A stretch of 64,000 nucleotides of DNA from Paenibacillus ihumii (GCF_001403875.1 NZ_LN884299.1:558001-622000), one strand, 5' to 3'; positions 1-10,251 are shown, numbered from the stretch's first letter. Notes: a model not told the origin generated them from the letters alone. Translations and numbers: made by a program.

Positions 1-1157
1 AACTAAACGAAGTACCGGAGATCATTCGTCAACGTCAGGATCAAGTTTACGCTTCCCTGCCCCATCATCCGATAGAGAACAAAACCGGGCATAACATCCG
101 CAGCCGGATCATGAGCAAATTTTGGGCAGCTACAGCCGCTGCCGTCCTCCTTGTCTTTATCGGGGGACTAAGTGGTGTAATGATGTCGCCAGCGTTGGCA
201 AATTCATTGAAAAACCTGCCGCTCATCAGCAATATCTTCAAACTGGTTGACGATTTGGGACTACAAACAGCGGAGGAGCAAGGACTGGTCGAGGAAACAA
301 AAGCCAGTGTGACCCATGAGGGAGTTACTCTGCATGTGCCCCAGGTCATCTTTGACGGACTTCGCTTATCTCTGGCGGTTCAGCGAGAAGGCGATCATTT
401 TCCCAGCGCTATTCTGGATTCCGAGGTCGTCGGAGAAGGGGAGAATGCGAAAGTGATCCACCAAAGAGGCGAAATCAGAGATTTCAAAATGTTCATCAAC
501 GGCAAACCTACCCACGAATATAAGGGAAACCAACGCATCGGTTTGAGCGGGCTGCCGACAGAAGATCCTCATTCAGCGATTTTCCGGTTAACTGCCCATT
601 CCGGCCCGGGGGAATCGGCATATTTTCTACCAGATCAATTTACACTGACAGCTCAATTTTGGCTGGAGGGTACCAAGGAGCCATTTGTTTTCGAGCTGCC
701 TGTTCGCAAGCAGACGAAGACAACGAGTCTCTCCCCTAGAGAAACGAGAAACTGGAGAAATGTTACCGTCACACTGGACGAAATTCAATTTACCCCCCTG
801 ACAACGAAGGTGACTTTAAATCTGGAACCAGAGGATGGGTCGAGAGAAGCTTATCAGAACTTAATATTCGAGCTATGGGATGGGCAAGGAAATCTCTTGA
901 ATTTTGTCGGCGGCATGGGGGCGCTCGGAGAAGCTGGCGAAAGCCGGAGTGAACTGTTATTTGACCGCTTCAAGGAAGCCCCAAGTACAGTAACGCTGAA
1001 AGCATTTGTCCCTGAAATGGTCGACCCTTCGGCTAAAACGGGCTTGTTCAAGCTTGATCAGAATGGAGAACTTGTCAAACATTATGTGAAAGAACTTGAA
1101 ATGAGCGTACAAGTAAATCAGAACGAAATAGAGAAACTGTACAACCTATCCAAATAA
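1..1157 (+). CDS. DUF4179-domain membrane protein, 5' partial (anti-sigma-like)
   Basis: The reading frame is open from base 3, so the true start lies before the window. The visible part begins with about 36 hydrophilic residues, then one membrane segment (AAAVLLVFIGGLSGVMM), then an outer-face domain with the DUF4179 signature 'VTHEGVTLHVP..IFDG'. The C-terminal part (after about residue 230) resembles the DUF5643-type beta domain usually found with it. Family knowledge: such proteins have a short cytoplasmic N-terminus, one membrane helix and an extracellular sensor, and are often encoded next to an ECF sigma factor as anti-sigma factors. The partner gene would be upstream and is not visible. 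The next gene, 26 bases downstream, is a secreted paralogue. Function as an anti-sigma factor is inference. Confidence 0.75.
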   Translation, partial: LNEVPEIIRQRQDQVYASLPHHPIENKTGHNIRSRIMSKFWAATAAAVLLVFIGGLSGVMMSPALANSLKNLPLISNIFKLVDDLGLQTAEEQGLVEETKASVTHEGVTLHVPQVIFDGLRLSLAVQREGDHFPSAILDSEVVGEGENAKVIHQRGEIRDFKMFINGKPTHEYKGNQRIGLSGLPTEDPHSAIFRLTAHSGPGESAYFLPDQFTLTAQFWLEGTKEPFVFELPVRKQTKTTSLSPRETRNWRNVTVTLDEIQFTPLTTKVTLNLEPEDGSREAYQNLIFELWDGQGNLLNFVGGMGALGEAGESRSELLFDRFKEAPSTVTLKAFVPEMVDPSAKTGLFKLDQNGELVKHYVKELEMSVQVNQNEIEKLYNLSK

Positions 1158-1183
1158 TAAAACCATATGTGGAGGAGTTTAAA

Positions 1184-2161
1184 ATGAAAAAGGTATATAA
1201 AGTGATGACAACAGCCGCTTTAGCAAGTTTGATTTTGGGTGGAGCGGCTTTAGGAACAGCGACAGCGAATGTATCCCGTACACCCCTGCTTACCCCTACG
1301 AGCGTGGCGGCACAAGCGTCGGCGCAAAATCCTAGTGTAACCCACAACGGCATTACGCTGAGCGTAAGTAAGGCGCTGTATGACGGCAACTATATCGGTA
1401 TTACCGTAAATCGAAGCGGCGGAGGATTGACTTCAGGAATAACCAAAGGGCATTTTGATCAACAGGCCGAGGATTATGTATGGGCAAAAGGAGCCATTAA
1501 GGACATTCAAATTTTCATGAATGGCAAAAATATTTATGACATGGGCGACGGAAAGCTGCATAAAAGACCTAGTCTCGGTTGGGCGCAAGGCTCCAATCCA
1601 GACACAGCGGAAATTAAGATTGTCGATCCATCCTGGCTGGGGGATCATCTCAACCAGCTCGCTTTTTCAAATAAATTCAAGCTTACCGTCAAGATCACGC
1701 TGGAAGGTGTAGACAATCCGTATACCTTAGAAATGCCGATCCAGCAAAGCGTAGAGAAAGCGACGGCCTTGAAGCCAAATATGACCAAAAAACACGGAAA
1801 CCTAAGCGTCACCTTGAGCAAGCTTAATCTAACCTCAGATTCTTCCCGTATTCAATTGATTGAGAAAGGCTTAGACAAAGACAAGCATTCGGGCATCATT
1901 TATGAGTTCGTAGATGACGAAGGCAACATGATCGAACAAATTTCCAGCTTTGGAACAAACGACAACAACAAAAATGGGCACTGGTACCACAATTTCGTGA
2001 TCGATGCCCTGAGTAAAAACACCGAGTCGATCACGGTCAAAGCTTTTATTCCTGAAATGGAAACACCAGGAGCAACATCAGGCAGTTTTAAACGAGATGA
2101 AAACGGCAATTTGGTAAAAAATTATATTAAAAATCTCGAAATGACTGTAAAGGTGAAGTAA
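1184..2161 (+). CDS. Secreted DUF4179/DUF5643-like protein, paralogue of the upstream gene
   Basis: 325 aa. The start is the ATG at 1184, because GGAGGAG sits at 1171-1177 and the protein then begins MKKVYKV with a signal peptide (TTAALASLILGGAALGTATA). A GTG at 1169 would extend it by five residues but overlaps the ribosome binding site. The mature part aligns along its length with the upstream protein: 'VTHNGITLSV', 'IKDIQIFMNGK', 'ITVKAFIPEMETPGA', 'FKRDENGNLVKNYIKNLEM'. It lacks the cytoplasmic N-terminus, so it cannot bind a sigma factor itself. It could be an envelope protein made together with the sensor. No enzymatic motif is visible. A strong terminator follows directly. Confidence 0.75.
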   Translation: MKKVYKVMTTAALASLILGGAALGTATANVSRTPLLTPTSVAAQASAQNPSVTHNGITLSVSKALYDGNYIGITVNRSGGGLTSGITKGHFDQQAEDYVWAKGAIKDIQIFMNGKNIYDMGDGKLHKRPSLGWAQGSNPDTAEIKIVDPSWLGDHLNQLAFSNKFKLTVKITLEGVDNPYTLEMPIQQSVEKATALKPNMTKKHGNLSVTLSKLNLTSDSSRIQLIEKGLDKDKHSGIIYEFVDDEGNMIEQISSFGTNDNNKNGHWYHNFVIDALSKNTESITVKAFIPEMETPGATSGSFKRDENGNLVKNYIKNLEMTVKVK

Positions 2162-2170
2162 CCCATTGTA

Positions 2171-2218
2171 AACCTTGCCCCGCGCCTTGTATTCTGGGCG
2201 CGGAGCAAGGTTTTTTTA
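2171..2218 (+). terminator. Rho-independent terminator after the DUF4179 pair
   Basis: Near-perfect 16-bp stem (AACCTTGCCCCGCGCC, 2171-2186, pairing with the arm around 2197-2212, one mismatch), followed by a run of seven T. It ends the + strand DUF4179 operon. Confidence 0.9.
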
Positions 2219-2248
2219 TATTTAAGTTCTTATACGACAACATTGAAA

Positions 2249-4498
2249 CTACGATTGGCCAAACGTATAGGAGCCGCCAGCCTCACCATCAAATGAAATG
2301 ATGCCGATCCCTGGCCCCTTCAACCAGCAGGATGCGGCAACCGCGCAGCTCACGACAACCTCCGTAAGAAGGCCCTCCGCCCAGGAGAAATCGACGGTGA
2401 ACCCGCCCCGGGCCCGCAGCCCTTTGACCCTCCCTTCGCTCCACCCTTCAGGCAAAGCGGGGAGCAATCGAATCATTCCGGTATGGCTTTGCAGCAGCAT
2501 CTCGGCAATGCCCGCCGTCCCGCCGAAATTTCCGTCAATTTGAAACGGCGGATGGTTGTCAAAGAGGTTGGGCAGCGTGGAGTGACTGAGCAGTTCCTTC
2601 ACATTCTCGTAAGCTTTAGCCCCCTCCCGCAGCCTGGCCCAGAAATTGATTATCCACGCCCGGCTCCAGCCGGTGTGGCCTCCGCCATTCGCCAGCCTGC
2701 GCTCCAGTGTCGTCCGCGCGGCTTCGGCCAGCTCCGGGGTGCGCTCTACACAAAAAGCTTCGCCCGGGAATAACGCGAATAGATGGGATATATGGCGGTG
2801 TCCCGGCTCCATCTCCTCATAATCCTCCATCCACTCTTGGATCTGGCCGTATTTGCCGATCTGCGGCTTGGGGAGCCGCTTCAGGGCAGTGGCAAGTTCC
2901 TTCCGGAACGCCTCATCCCGTCCGATGATCTCCGCACTGCGGATGCAGGCGCTAAATAGCGCCTCGATAATCTGAAAATCCATGGAAGCCCCAGCACACA
3001 GCACGCCTGTCTCCCCATTGGGAAGCTTATAGCTGTTCTCGGGAGAGACGGACGGGCAAGTAATCAAACGGCCCTCCCCGTCCTCGATCAAATAGTCGAG
3101 AAGAAACTGCGCAGCTTCCTTCATGGTCTCATACGCCCGATGCAAGAAATAACGATCCTGACTGAACCGGTAATGCTCCCACAAGTGCAGACATAACCAG
3201 GCCGCACCCATCGGCCAGTAGGAAGCCGGGAGATACATATCCTGCGGGGCCGTATCCGCCCAAATATCCGTGTTGTGGTGCGCCGTGAAACCCCGGCAGC
3301 CGTACATCACCCTGGCCGTTACCCGGCCAGGCTCCCGCATCCGCTCGATCAACTCGAATAATGGCTCATGGCACTCGTTCAGATTGCAGTTTTCCGCCAG
3401 CCAATAATTCATTTGGGCATTGATATTGATCGTGAATTTGCTGTCCCACGGCGGCAAAAAGCTGTCGTTCCATATGCCCTGCAAATTTGCAGGCAAGGAG
3501 CCGGGCCGGCTGGAGGAAATGAGCAGATAGCGGCCAAATTGAAAATAAGTTGCTATCAGGCCATGATCCTCTTCTCCTTTCCGGATTAGCGCTAGCCGTT
3601 CATCGGTCGGGAGTGTGGTTCTGTCTGGGTTTTTCGGCAGCTCGATGTCAACCCGCCCATACAGCTCCCGGTAGTCGGCAACGTGGCGGGCTAATTGCTC
3701 GCTATAAGTGGACTTGCTTATCGCCGTCACCTGCCGCTTGCCGTAAAGCTCTGGATCCGGATGCCGGAAGGTTGTACCGGCAACGAGCAGCAGTGTAACT
3801 GCATCCGCTCCGGTCACCACCAGATGTTCGCCAAGGGTGCGGGCGTCGCCGCCTTCCGGGATCGCCTTCAATACGGCGCAAAAGGAACTGCCCCCCTTCC
3901 CCCCGCATTCCCCGCGCATAACCAGCCCGCTTTGCCCCCATTTCTCCGACTTCTCCAAGTACCTCCAGTTCTGCCGGTTGAACCGGGCTCTGAAAGATAG
4001 GGCTTTCTCCTTGTCGGCGGAAATTCGGATGACGATCGCCTGGTCCGGATAGCTGGCGAACATCTCGCGGGTGTACCGCACCTGGCCAATCCGATAGCTG
4101 ACGCGGGATACGCCGTGCTCGAGATCCAGCTCCCGGATGTAGTCTTCCGCAGGCGGCTCATGATCAGCGAACGCCAGCAGCAGATCGCCTAGCGGCAAAT
4201 AGTGGCGCTGCGCTTCGGGCAGCCCCGTCATCGTCATCGCTGCCAGATCCTCCGCCTCCCGCAGCCGTCCGTCCATAATCAGTTCGCGTATTTGGGGCAA
4301 ATGAGGCAGTGCATCTTCATTGTTGCGGTCACGCGGACCGCCGTACCATACCGAATCCTCGTTAAGCTGCAGCTTCTCTTCGGCCGTGCCCCCGAAGATC
4401 ATGGCCCCCAGCCGTCCGTTTCCGATGGGCAGAGCTTCGTTCCATTCCGCAGCCGGTTCTCTATACCACAAACCATGCTTCTGTTCCATCGCAGTCAT
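2249..4498 (-). CDS. Glycoside hydrolase family 95 (alpha-L-fucosidase-type) protein
   Basis: 749 aa, usual length for single-domain GH95 enzymes; no signal peptide, so probably cytoplasmic and acting on imported oligosaccharides. It opens with the typical N-terminal domain ('[19 protein letters not shown]', 'GAMIFGG', '[10 protein letters not shown]'). The (alpha/alpha)6 catalytic domain carries 'NINAQMNYW' (active-site Asn region), '[10 protein letters not shown]' (the Glu that is the general acid in characterised GH95) and '[17 protein letters not shown]' (the active-site Asp). The frame runs back to 4738 into the upstream gene, but ATG 4498 is preceded by GGAGGGG, so I start there; ATG 4489 is the alternative. 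GH95 includes alpha-1,2-L-fucosidases and also alpha-L-galactosidases, so the exact substrate is open. It follows the GH43 gene by 46 bases, probably in one operon. Confidence 0.88.
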   Translation of the reverse strand: MTAMEQKHGLWYREPAAEWNEALPIGNGRLGAMIFGGTAEEKLQLNEDSVWYGGPRDRNNEDALPHLPQIRELIMDGRLREAEDLAAMTMTGLPEAQRHYLPLGDLLLAFADHEPPAEDYIRELDLEHGVSRVSYRIGQVRYTREMFASYPDQAIVIRISADKEKALSFRARFNRQNWRYLEKSEKWGQSGLVMRGECGGKGGSSFCAVLKAIPEGGDARTLGEHLVVTGADAVTLLLVAGTTFRHPDPELYGKRQVTAISKSTYSEQLARHVADYRELYGRVDIELPKNPDRTTLPTDERLALIRKGEEDHGLIATYFQFGRYLLISSSRPGSLPANLQGIWNDSFLPPWDSKFTININAQMNYWLAENCNLNECHEPLFELIERMREPGRVTARVMYGCRGFTAHHNTDIWADTAPQDMYLPASYWPMGAAWLCLHLWEHYRFSQDRYFLHRAYETMKEAAQFLLDYLIEDGEGRLITCPSVSPENSYKLPNGETGVLCAGASMDFQIIEALFSACIRSAEIIGRDEAFRKELATALKRLPKPQIGKYGQIQEWMEDYEEMEPGHRHISHLFALFPGEAFCVERTPELAEAARTTLERRLANGGGHTGWSRAWIINFWARLREGAKAYENVKELLSHSTLPNLFDNHPPFQIDGNFGGTAGIAEMLLQSHTGMIRLLPALPEGWSEGRVKGLRARGGFTVDFSWAEGLLTEVVVSCAVAASCWLKGPGIGIISFDGEAGGSYTFGQS

Positions 4499-4544
4499 GC
4501 TTCCCCTCCGATCCGTTGGATTGAGATCACGAATATATTCAACC

Positions 4545-5972
4545 TTATTCCAGCGTGAACGAGGCCAAGCTCGCGCTTCCCATGCCAGTGTATGTAAAAT
4601 ACAAGGCTTGGATGCCATCGGGAATGACAAGTTCTGTAGAATACGGTTTCCATACGTTTGAAAATTCAACCGGAATCGTTCCGAGAACAGGGCCGTTCCA
4701 TGCGGTTTTGATTTCAAAGGCACCACGGCAATACCCACGCACCTGGATGGTCATCCTCCGGATTCCATGGCAGTCAAAATACTTGAACCCGGCCGTAGCC
4801 GAATCCGTCATATTGGCGATATATCCCATCTCCTCATCGCCGTCTTTTCCATCCTGGGTTATTTTCGGAAACCGGCTGTCCATCCATGCCCCGGAAGCGC
4901 CAAAACCTCCTGTATACAGCTCTTCGTCTTTACAAAACAGGTTGCATGCCAAATATGCAGGATATTCGCCGCGCCCTGCAAGCGGCCCTCCGTTCGGGCC
5001 ACAGGAGGTCATCTCCACCTGAGGGATCGTTCCGTCCTCCCGGAATGAAATGGGCTCCATACACCCCTGGCGGCTAAATGCGGTACCATTGGTATGCCTG
5101 TGATAGAAAATGTACCATTGCCCCTGAATTTCCACAGCACCGCCATGGTTATTGCCTCCGTAATACATCGGTTTGTCAGCCGGTTTATAAGAATCAATAT
5201 GAAGATCATTATTGCTTACAATGACTCCCTGATATGTAAAGCCCTTTGTCGGAAATGGGCTGGTCGCATAACACAACTCATGCATGACAACCGAAGAATA
5301 GATCAGATAATAAGTATCGCCTCGCTTCCTGATGGATGGCGCCTCGAAAAACTCATGTCCTTCAAATCCGCTGCCCTTGCTGTACGGTTCACTTGGCGCA
5401 ACAAACACCGGTTCTTCCACGATGGTGAGCATATCCCGGCCGAGCACCGTGGCCATGGCCCCTTTTCTTGATTTGTCCCCGATGGCACAAAAGCCGGTAT
5501 ACAGATAAGTGGATTCCCCTTCTGTCAGCACGGCAGGATCAAATTGAGGCTCATCGCCCTGTCTTTCTCCTAGACGTGTTCCATCCGAATATCTCACATA
5601 GCCATAGAACTCATATTCACCAGCTGGAGAGTCACAGACGGCAACCGAAACAATGGGAACCTTATCTAGGACATAGTACAGATAGTACCGTCCATCAGGT
5701 CCCACGGTGACATCCGGTGCATACAGACACATGCCGCCGTCCGGATTAAGCGGATCGTCTGTTTTTTTGTAAATCACACCTTCATACCGCCAGTCCGCCA
5801 AATCTGCTACGGGTGCTGACCAGCATACATAGTCGTTTAAACAAAAAGCATGTCCGTTAAAGCGATCATGGGAGCCGTAAACATAAACCCTGTCGTTAAA
5901 AACATGCGGCTCCCCGTCAGGAACGTATTCCCAGGATGGAAGATATGGATTCAAACCTTGTTTTGTCATCAT
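4545..5972 (-). CDS. Glycoside hydrolase family 43 (xylosidase/arabinofuranosidase-type)
   Basis: 475 aa. A five-bladed propeller domain starts at once ('[18 protein letters not shown]', with the catalytic-base Asp), continues with '[17 protein letters not shown]' (pKa-modulating Asp) and '[17 protein letters not shown]' (general-acid Glu). The last 90 or so residues look like a beta-sandwich carbohydrate-binding module. There is no signal peptide, so it probably acts inside the cell. Start: AAGGAG lies 12 bases before ATG 5972; ATG 5969 directly follows. The longer frame to 6077 would run through the divergent promoter region. Family activity is beta-xylosidase or alpha-L-arabinofuranosidase; which one cannot be read from sequence. 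With the GH95 gene it suggests side-chain removal from plant hemicellulose or pectin fragments. Confidence 0.87.
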   Translation of the reverse strand: MMTKQGLNPYLPSWEYVPDGEPHVFNDRVYVYGSHDRFNGHAFCLNDYVCWSAPVADLADWRYEGVIYKKTDDPLNPDGGMCLYAPDVTVGPDGRYYLYYVLDKVPIVSVAVCDSPAGEYEFYGYVRYSDGTRLGERQGDEPQFDPAVLTEGESTYLYTGFCAIGDKSRKGAMATVLGRDMLTIVEEPVFVAPSEPYSKGSGFEGHEFFEAPSIRKRGDTYYLIYSSVVMHELCYATSPFPTKGFTYQGVIVSNNDLHIDSYKPADKPMYYGGNNHGGAVEIQGQWYIFYHRHTNGTAFSRQGCMEPISFREDGTIPQVEMTSCGPNGGPLAGRGEYPAYLACNLFCKDEELYTGGFGASGAWMDSRFPKITQDGKDGDEEMGYIANMTDSATAGFKYFDCHGIRRMTIQVRGYCRGAFEIKTAWNGPVLGTIPVEFSNVWKPYSTELVIPDGIQALYFTYTGMGSASLASFTLE

Positions 5973-6069
5973 TAATGTTGTGCACTCCTTATTTTTTGAT
6001 ATAAACTGTCGAAATATTGATATACTCTTTGTATTCATAGATATATTCCCTTTGATTGAGGTGAGGAGC

Positions 6070-6945
6070 ATGACCAAGATTTTCTATGTGGAATATGATG
6101 CGGCACACAATAGCCATTTTATTTTTGATATTCCCGAAGGACATGACTGCTGGCTTTTAGTGATCACGCAAACTCCGGCTCAATTTTGGGTGGACGGGGA
6201 ATTGAAGGAATACCCGGCTCACTGCGCTGTGCTCTATCAGCCGAAGCAGAAAATTTACTACCGGGCCTGTTCCCAGCAATACATCAACAATTGGATTCGT
6301 TTCGAATCCGACGAGCCTTATGTGACCGAAACATCGCTCCCCTTCGGTGTTCCTTTCGCTTTAGATGACCCGGAGTACTGTCACAAGTTATTTCAGCTGC
6401 TCGTAAGCGAAAATTCATTCAGCAATGATTATAGAGAGTCGTCTATCGACTGCCTGCTTCGAACGCTGTTTAATAAACTCTTGGAGTCTTACTTCCAGGA
6501 TGAGATTACTCCGCAGCACTATAACCTGTTAAAGCTCCGGGCCACCATTCACAACGACCCCGGCCAGCATTGGTCGGTTCCGAAGATGGCGGAGATTCTT
6601 CGCATCAGCCCGGGTTATCTTCAATGGATTTACAAAAAAAGCTTCGGGATTTCCTGTATGGACGATGTCATCCATAGCCGAATTCGCCTGGCTAAAGAAT
6701 ATCTGATCCATGGTACACACACGGTTGCCGAAATTGCCGATCGATGCGGGTACCACAATGTGGAGCACTTCTGCCGGCAGTTTAAACAGTTAACCGGGTA
6801 CACGCCAAGAAACTTTCACAAGCATACCCGCAGTCTGACCGGCAGAGCAGAGGTCTCATCCCTTGATTCCCGTCATCGTAATGCCCTGAACAAAATGCCG
6901 CTGCCCCACGAAGAACAGAATAAGTACGGGAATCACCGTTATTAA
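6070..6945 (+). CDS. AraC-family transcriptional regulator
   Basis: 291 aa. The start is ATG 6070 behind GAGGTGAGGAG; an in-frame upstream ATG at 5980 lies within the divergent promoter region. The N-terminal half is a cupin-like sensor ('PAQFWVDGELKEYPAHCAVLYQP'). The C-terminal third has two helix-turn-helix motifs ('PKMAEILRISPGYLQWIYKKSFG', 'VAEIADRCGYHNVEHFCRQFKQLTGYTPRNF'). It is divergent from the GH43-GH95 operon and probably activates it, and perhaps the neighbouring importer, in response to a sugar. Its last 90 bases overlap the 3' end of the convergent permease gene. Confidence 0.9.
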   Translation: MTKIFYVEYDAAHNSHFIFDIPEGHDCWLLVITQTPAQFWVDGELKEYPAHCAVLYQPKQKIYYRACSQQYINNWIRFESDEPYVTETSLPFGVPFALDDPEYCHKLFQLLVSENSFSNDYRESSIDCLLRTLFNKLLESYFQDEITPQHYNLLKLRATIHNDPGQHWSVPKMAEILRISPGYLQWIYKKSFGISCMDDVIHSRIRLAKEYLIHGTHTVAEIADRCGYHNVEHFCRQFKQLTGYTPRNFHKHTRSLTGRAEVSSLDSRHRNALNKMPLPHEEQNKYGNHRY

Positions 6946-7713
6946 GGAGACGGCCATCAGCATCTGAATTTGCGACGAACCAAAGGAATTCTGGAAGAAC
7001 TGCAAGCCGATCGCCAAGGTGAAGTTCTGATCGCTGTTCAGGTAAATCAACGGCGACATATAGTCATTCCAATGAAACGTTATAGACATGAGGGCAACCG
7101 TAATCAAGGCAGGCTTTATAGCCGGCAGCAGAATTTTATAATAGATCTGGAAGGCGTTTGCGCCATCAATATATGCGGCTTCATCCAAATCCTTCGGAAT
7201 CGATCTGAAGAATTGCCGCAGCAGAAAAATATTAAACGCGCCTCCGCCAAAAAAAGAAGGTACGATCAGCGGCTTCAGTGTATCCAGCCAGCCCATTTTG
7301 GTGAACAAGAGATAAGTAGGAACTAGGGTAACTTGACTGGGCAGCATTAATGTGGCGAGTACGGCAGTGAACAGCAGGTTGTTGTATCGTGATTTGAACC
7401 TGGCAAACCCATAGGCTACGAAGGATGCGGAGAGGACCGTTCCCAACGTGGCGAGTAGGGTTACGGTCAACGTATTTAATGTATAACGCGTGAAGTCCGC
7501 ATACTTCCACCCCTCGATGAAGTTATCCAGTGTGAATGTCCTGGGAAACAGCTTCGGAGGCAAGGTATAAGCCTCGGACGGTATTTTAAAGGCCGTGGAA
7601 AGCATCCATAGGAACGGAAAAATGAAGATACCCGCACAAATGATCAAGACCACATAACTCAGACTGTATCTAATTAAATCGCCGGTTCTTTTACTCTTAT
7701 AGTAGGTGTCCAC
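6856..7713 (-). CDS. Sugar ABC transporter permease, MalG/CUT1 type
   Basis: 285 aa, six predicted membrane helices, with the cytoplasmic EAA loop 'DEAAYIDGANAFQIYYKILLP' that docks to the ATPase. Start: GTG 7713, seven bases after GGGAGG; the ribosome binding site lies only a few bases past the stop of the upstream permease gene. It ends 'GITMTGIKG', the usual C-terminus of this family. Together with the next permease and the binding lipoprotein it forms one importer. No ATPase is encoded here, so a shared MsmX-type ATPase from elsewhere is expected. Confidence 0.92.
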   Translation of the reverse strand: MDTYYKSKRTGDLIRYSLSYVVLIICAGIFIFPFLWMLSTAFKIPSEAYTLPPKLFPRTFTLDNFIEGWKYADFTRYTLNTLTVTLLATLGTVLSASFVAYGFARFKSRYNNLLFTAVLATLMLPSQVTLVPTYLLFTKMGWLDTLKPLIVPSFFGGGAFNIFLLRQFFRSIPKDLDEAAYIDGANAFQIYYKILLPAIKPALITVALMSITFHWNDYMSPLIYLNSDQNFTLAIGLQFFQNSFGSSQIQMLMAVSLITVIPVLILFFVGQRHFVQGITMTGIKG

Positions 7714-7729
7714 AGTAATACCTCCCAAC

Positions 7730-8623
7730 TTAATTGTCGTAATAGACCCAGTATTTGGAGGTCCGGTTTACAATCTGGGTTATGATCATAATGACAATGA
7801 ACAATAACCATGCCAAGGTGGATGCATAGCCCATCTCACTATATTTGAACCCATGGTTATAAATGTGCATCATGTAGGTGTATGTGGCGTAGCTCGGGCC
7901 GCCCTCTGTCAGAATGTAAGGCTGCATGAAGATTTGAAACCCGCCGATAATCCCCATGATCAAGTTGAAATACAGCGTGGGGGTTACCAACGGCAGCGTA
8001 ATGCGCATGACCTTCACCAAACCATTCGCCCCATCTATTTCAGCACTTTCATATAATTGCTCCGGAATATCCTGCAGCCCCGCGAGGGTGATGATAATCG
8101 AATTGCCGATCGTCCAGACCCCCATGATAATGATCGCAGGCATCGCCCACTTGGTGTCGCTCAACCAGCTTGGTCCCGAGATTCCGAACAGGGAAAGGGA
8201 ATAATTAATAAGTCCATATTGCGCGTTAAAAATCCACCCCCACAATAACGTAACTGCAACGCCAGAAGTGATGTACGGGATATAAAAGCTGGTTCTGAAA
8301 AATCCTACCCCTCTGATCTTTTGATTGAGCAGTAGTGCGATCAGGAAGGCTAATATCAGACTGACCGGGACGGAAACAAGTACGAAATACAGCGTATTCA
8401 GCAGAGATTTATAGAACAGCGGGTCCTGTACAAAAGCCCGGATGATATTGGCAAAGCCGATGAATTTTCCAGAGTCTGTCATATCCATATTCGTAAAGAC
8501 CAATATGACCGAAAAAATCATGGGATACAGGGTGAAAATCAAAAAGCCCAAAAGCCATGGCGAGATAAAGAAGAAAAAATGCCTTTCTTCTCTTTTTGCA
8601 ATGCTGTTTGTTTGCGCCTTCAT
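7730..8623 (-). CDS. Sugar ABC transporter permease, MalF/UgpA type
   Basis: 297 aa, six predicted membrane helices. The EAA loop is 'YESAEIDGANGLVKVMRITLP'. Start ATG 8623 follows GGGGAGG at good distance. It lies directly between the binding protein and the second permease on the minus strand, so the three form a CUT1 sugar importer. The substrate is probably an oligosaccharide product related to the GH95/GH43 genes (inference from position). Confidence 0.92.
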   Translation of the reverse strand: MKAQTNSIAKREERHFFFFISPWLLGFLIFTLYPMIFSVILVFTNMDMTDSGKFIGFANIIRAFVQDPLFYKSLLNTLYFVLVSVPVSLILAFLIALLLNQKIRGVGFFRTSFYIPYITSGVAVTLLWGWIFNAQYGLINYSLSLFGISGPSWLSDTKWAMPAIIIMGVWTIGNSIIITLAGLQDIPEQLYESAEIDGANGLVKVMRITLPLVTPTLYFNLIMGIIGGFQIFMQPYILTEGGPSYATYTYMMHIYNHGFKYSEMGYASTLAWLLFIVIMIITQIVNRTSKYWVYYDN

Positions 8624-8672
8624 TATTTCGCCTCCCCGGAGCCTCCCTAGGAGACTCTGAATTTTAAAGCTT

Positions 8673-8700
8673 GGGAGGATATTGAGTTAAATACCCTCCC
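8673..8700 (-). promoter_or_regulatory. Stem-loop between binding-protein gene and permease genes
   Basis: 11-bp stem (GGGAGGATATT at 8673-8683, partner 8690-8700, one wobble) in the gap between the binding protein and the first permease. No U-run follows, so it fits an mRNA-processing or 3'-protecting structure that keeps binding protein in excess over permease. Confidence 0.6.
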
Positions 8701-8723
8701 CTAACTCTAGCCGTCATACCCGC

Positions 8724-10040
8724 TTACTTTCTGTTTTGATGAATGGAATCAAAGGCGGATTGAATTTGCGGCGCATATTCCTTCGCCGCATCTTCAGCCG
8801 ATTTGCCCTGAATCGTCACCTGCTGCCACATTTGCGCATACAGGTCCCCCGCTTTGGATATCGCGCCTCCCCAAGGGAAGGTAATGGCATCTTGCAGTCC
8901 TGTCACAAAATCCAGCATAGAGATCTCTGTATTTTCAATCTTCATGTTTACAAAGGTGCTTTCGGCTGCTTCCTTGGCTGCAGGAAGGTTTACTTTGCTG
9001 TACAAATCGCCTACTTCTTTATTCAGGGACACCGTCTTAATATAAGCCCATGCCGCTTCTTTGTTCTTGGAGGCCTTGTTCATCGCGAATCCTGTTTGGA
9101 ATTTAATGTTCACGGTTTTCCCCGACGGGTCTTTCGGAGGCATCACGATCCCCCATTCAAAGTTGTTTCCGACATTTTTTGCGATCGTCGATGCTTCAAA
9201 CAAGCCCATCGGGTACATGGCTGCTTTTCCAGCCGCGAACATCTGGTCCATCGGCATGCTCTTGGCGGCGGCGTCATCCGGCATCGCCCCGGCCTTAACG
9301 AGGTCGCCAAACAATTGGTAACCTTTAATCGTATTCGGGTCATCTAATGTCTGCTTCGTCCAATCTTCGTTATACGGCGCTCCACCGTACACAAACGGAG
9401 CCAAGCTCTGCAGAATCCAGTGTGACACGATGCCGTAAACCCGGTTTGCCCCTTCTCCTGAAGATACTTGTTTGGAAATCTCCGCGAATTCATCCCAGGT
9501 CCATTCATTTGTCGGATACGGTACACCGGCTTTATCGAAAATTTCCTTGTTGTATGCAATCATAAAATCGGAGGCGGTGGTCGGCATTCCTTCCCTTTTT
9601 CCATCGGAATCTACATACCCCCCGTCAACCCCTTGCGTGAGCAGAGCCTCGAGATCCAGGTTATCCCGCTCGATATAAGGATTCAAATCTTCAAACCATT
9701 TAGAGCGAAGCCCCTTCCAATCAGGAGACATCATGATGACGTCGCCCGCATTCCCTGCGGCCAAAGCCGCATCCAGCTTCACGTCAATGTTATCCGCCGG
9801 CAGCCAAATTTCATTTACTTTCACCCCTGGATACAGCTTTTTGAAAATTTTGGTGGCTTCCTTCCGGCTCTGAAGCTCTTCCCCGCCACCCCATCCAAAT
9901 ACCGTAATTTCCCCAGAAATCTCCTGACCCTTCTTGTCCGGATCAGCCGGCTGGCCATTCGTCTGTGTATTATTCCCTCCACATGCCACGAGGGTCATAA
10001 TTAAAATCCCGACCAACAACATTGCCAAAAATCTGCTCAT
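8724..10040 (-). CDS. Sugar ABC transporter substrate-binding lipoprotein
   Basis: 438 aa. The start is ATG 10040 (MSRFLAML), six bases after GAGGGGG; the ATG two codons earlier touches the ribosome binding site. A lipoprotein signal (LVGILIMTLVAC, lipobox Cys near residue 20) is followed by a family-1 solute-binding fold ('EISGEITVFGWGGGEE...', 'EWTWDEFAEISKQV', 'AAMYPMGLFEASTI'). It is the extracellular receptor of the importer encoded by the next two genes. A cre-like site and a TATAAT box about 200 bases upstream suggest catabolite control. Confidence 0.92.
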   Translation of the reverse strand: MSRFLAMLLVGILIMTLVACGGNNTQTNGQPADPDKKGQEISGEITVFGWGGGEELQSRKEATKIFKKLYPGVKVNEIWLPADNIDVKLDAALAAGNAGDVIMMSPDWKGLRSKWFEDLNPYIERDNLDLEALLTQGVDGGYVDSDGKREGMPTTASDFMIAYNKEIFDKAGVPYPTNEWTWDEFAEISKQVSSGEGANRVYGIVSHWILQSLAPFVYGGAPYNEDWTKQTLDDPNTIKGYQLFGDLVKAGAMPDDAAAKSMPMDQMFAAGKAAMYPMGLFEASTIAKNVGNNFEWGIVMPPKDPSGKTVNIKFQTGFAMNKASKNKEAAWAYIKTVSLNKEVGDLYSKVNLPAAKEAAESTFVNMKIENTEISMLDFVTGLQDAITFPWGGAISKAGDLYAQMWQQVTIQGKSAEDAAKEYAPQIQSAFDSIHQNRK

Positions 10041-10237
10041 ATGCATCCCCCTCTTCTATTGCACGCTGATCAAAGTGTCGTGAATCGATGAGTTAACATA
10101 ATCTTCTGACTATAGACAAAAACCGGGATCATTATTGATATATTCTTATTTCATGTCGTTCTATGAAAATATGCAGATGTTCGTTTATCCCTCGGCAAAT
10201 TCCCTTGGCACCCCCCCTTTCCATATGACATCTCGAT

Positions 10238-10251
10238 TGTTAGCGTTTTCA
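10238..10251. promoter_or_regulatory. cre-like CcpA site over the promoter of the first importer
   Basis: TGTTAGCGTTTTCA matches the consensus TGWAANCGNTNWCA at 13 of 14 positions. On the minus strand a perfect TATAAT (10256-10251) lies directly upstream of it, so the site covers the likely transcription start, the position typical of CcpA repression. The -35 hexamer is weak. Confidence 0.55.
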
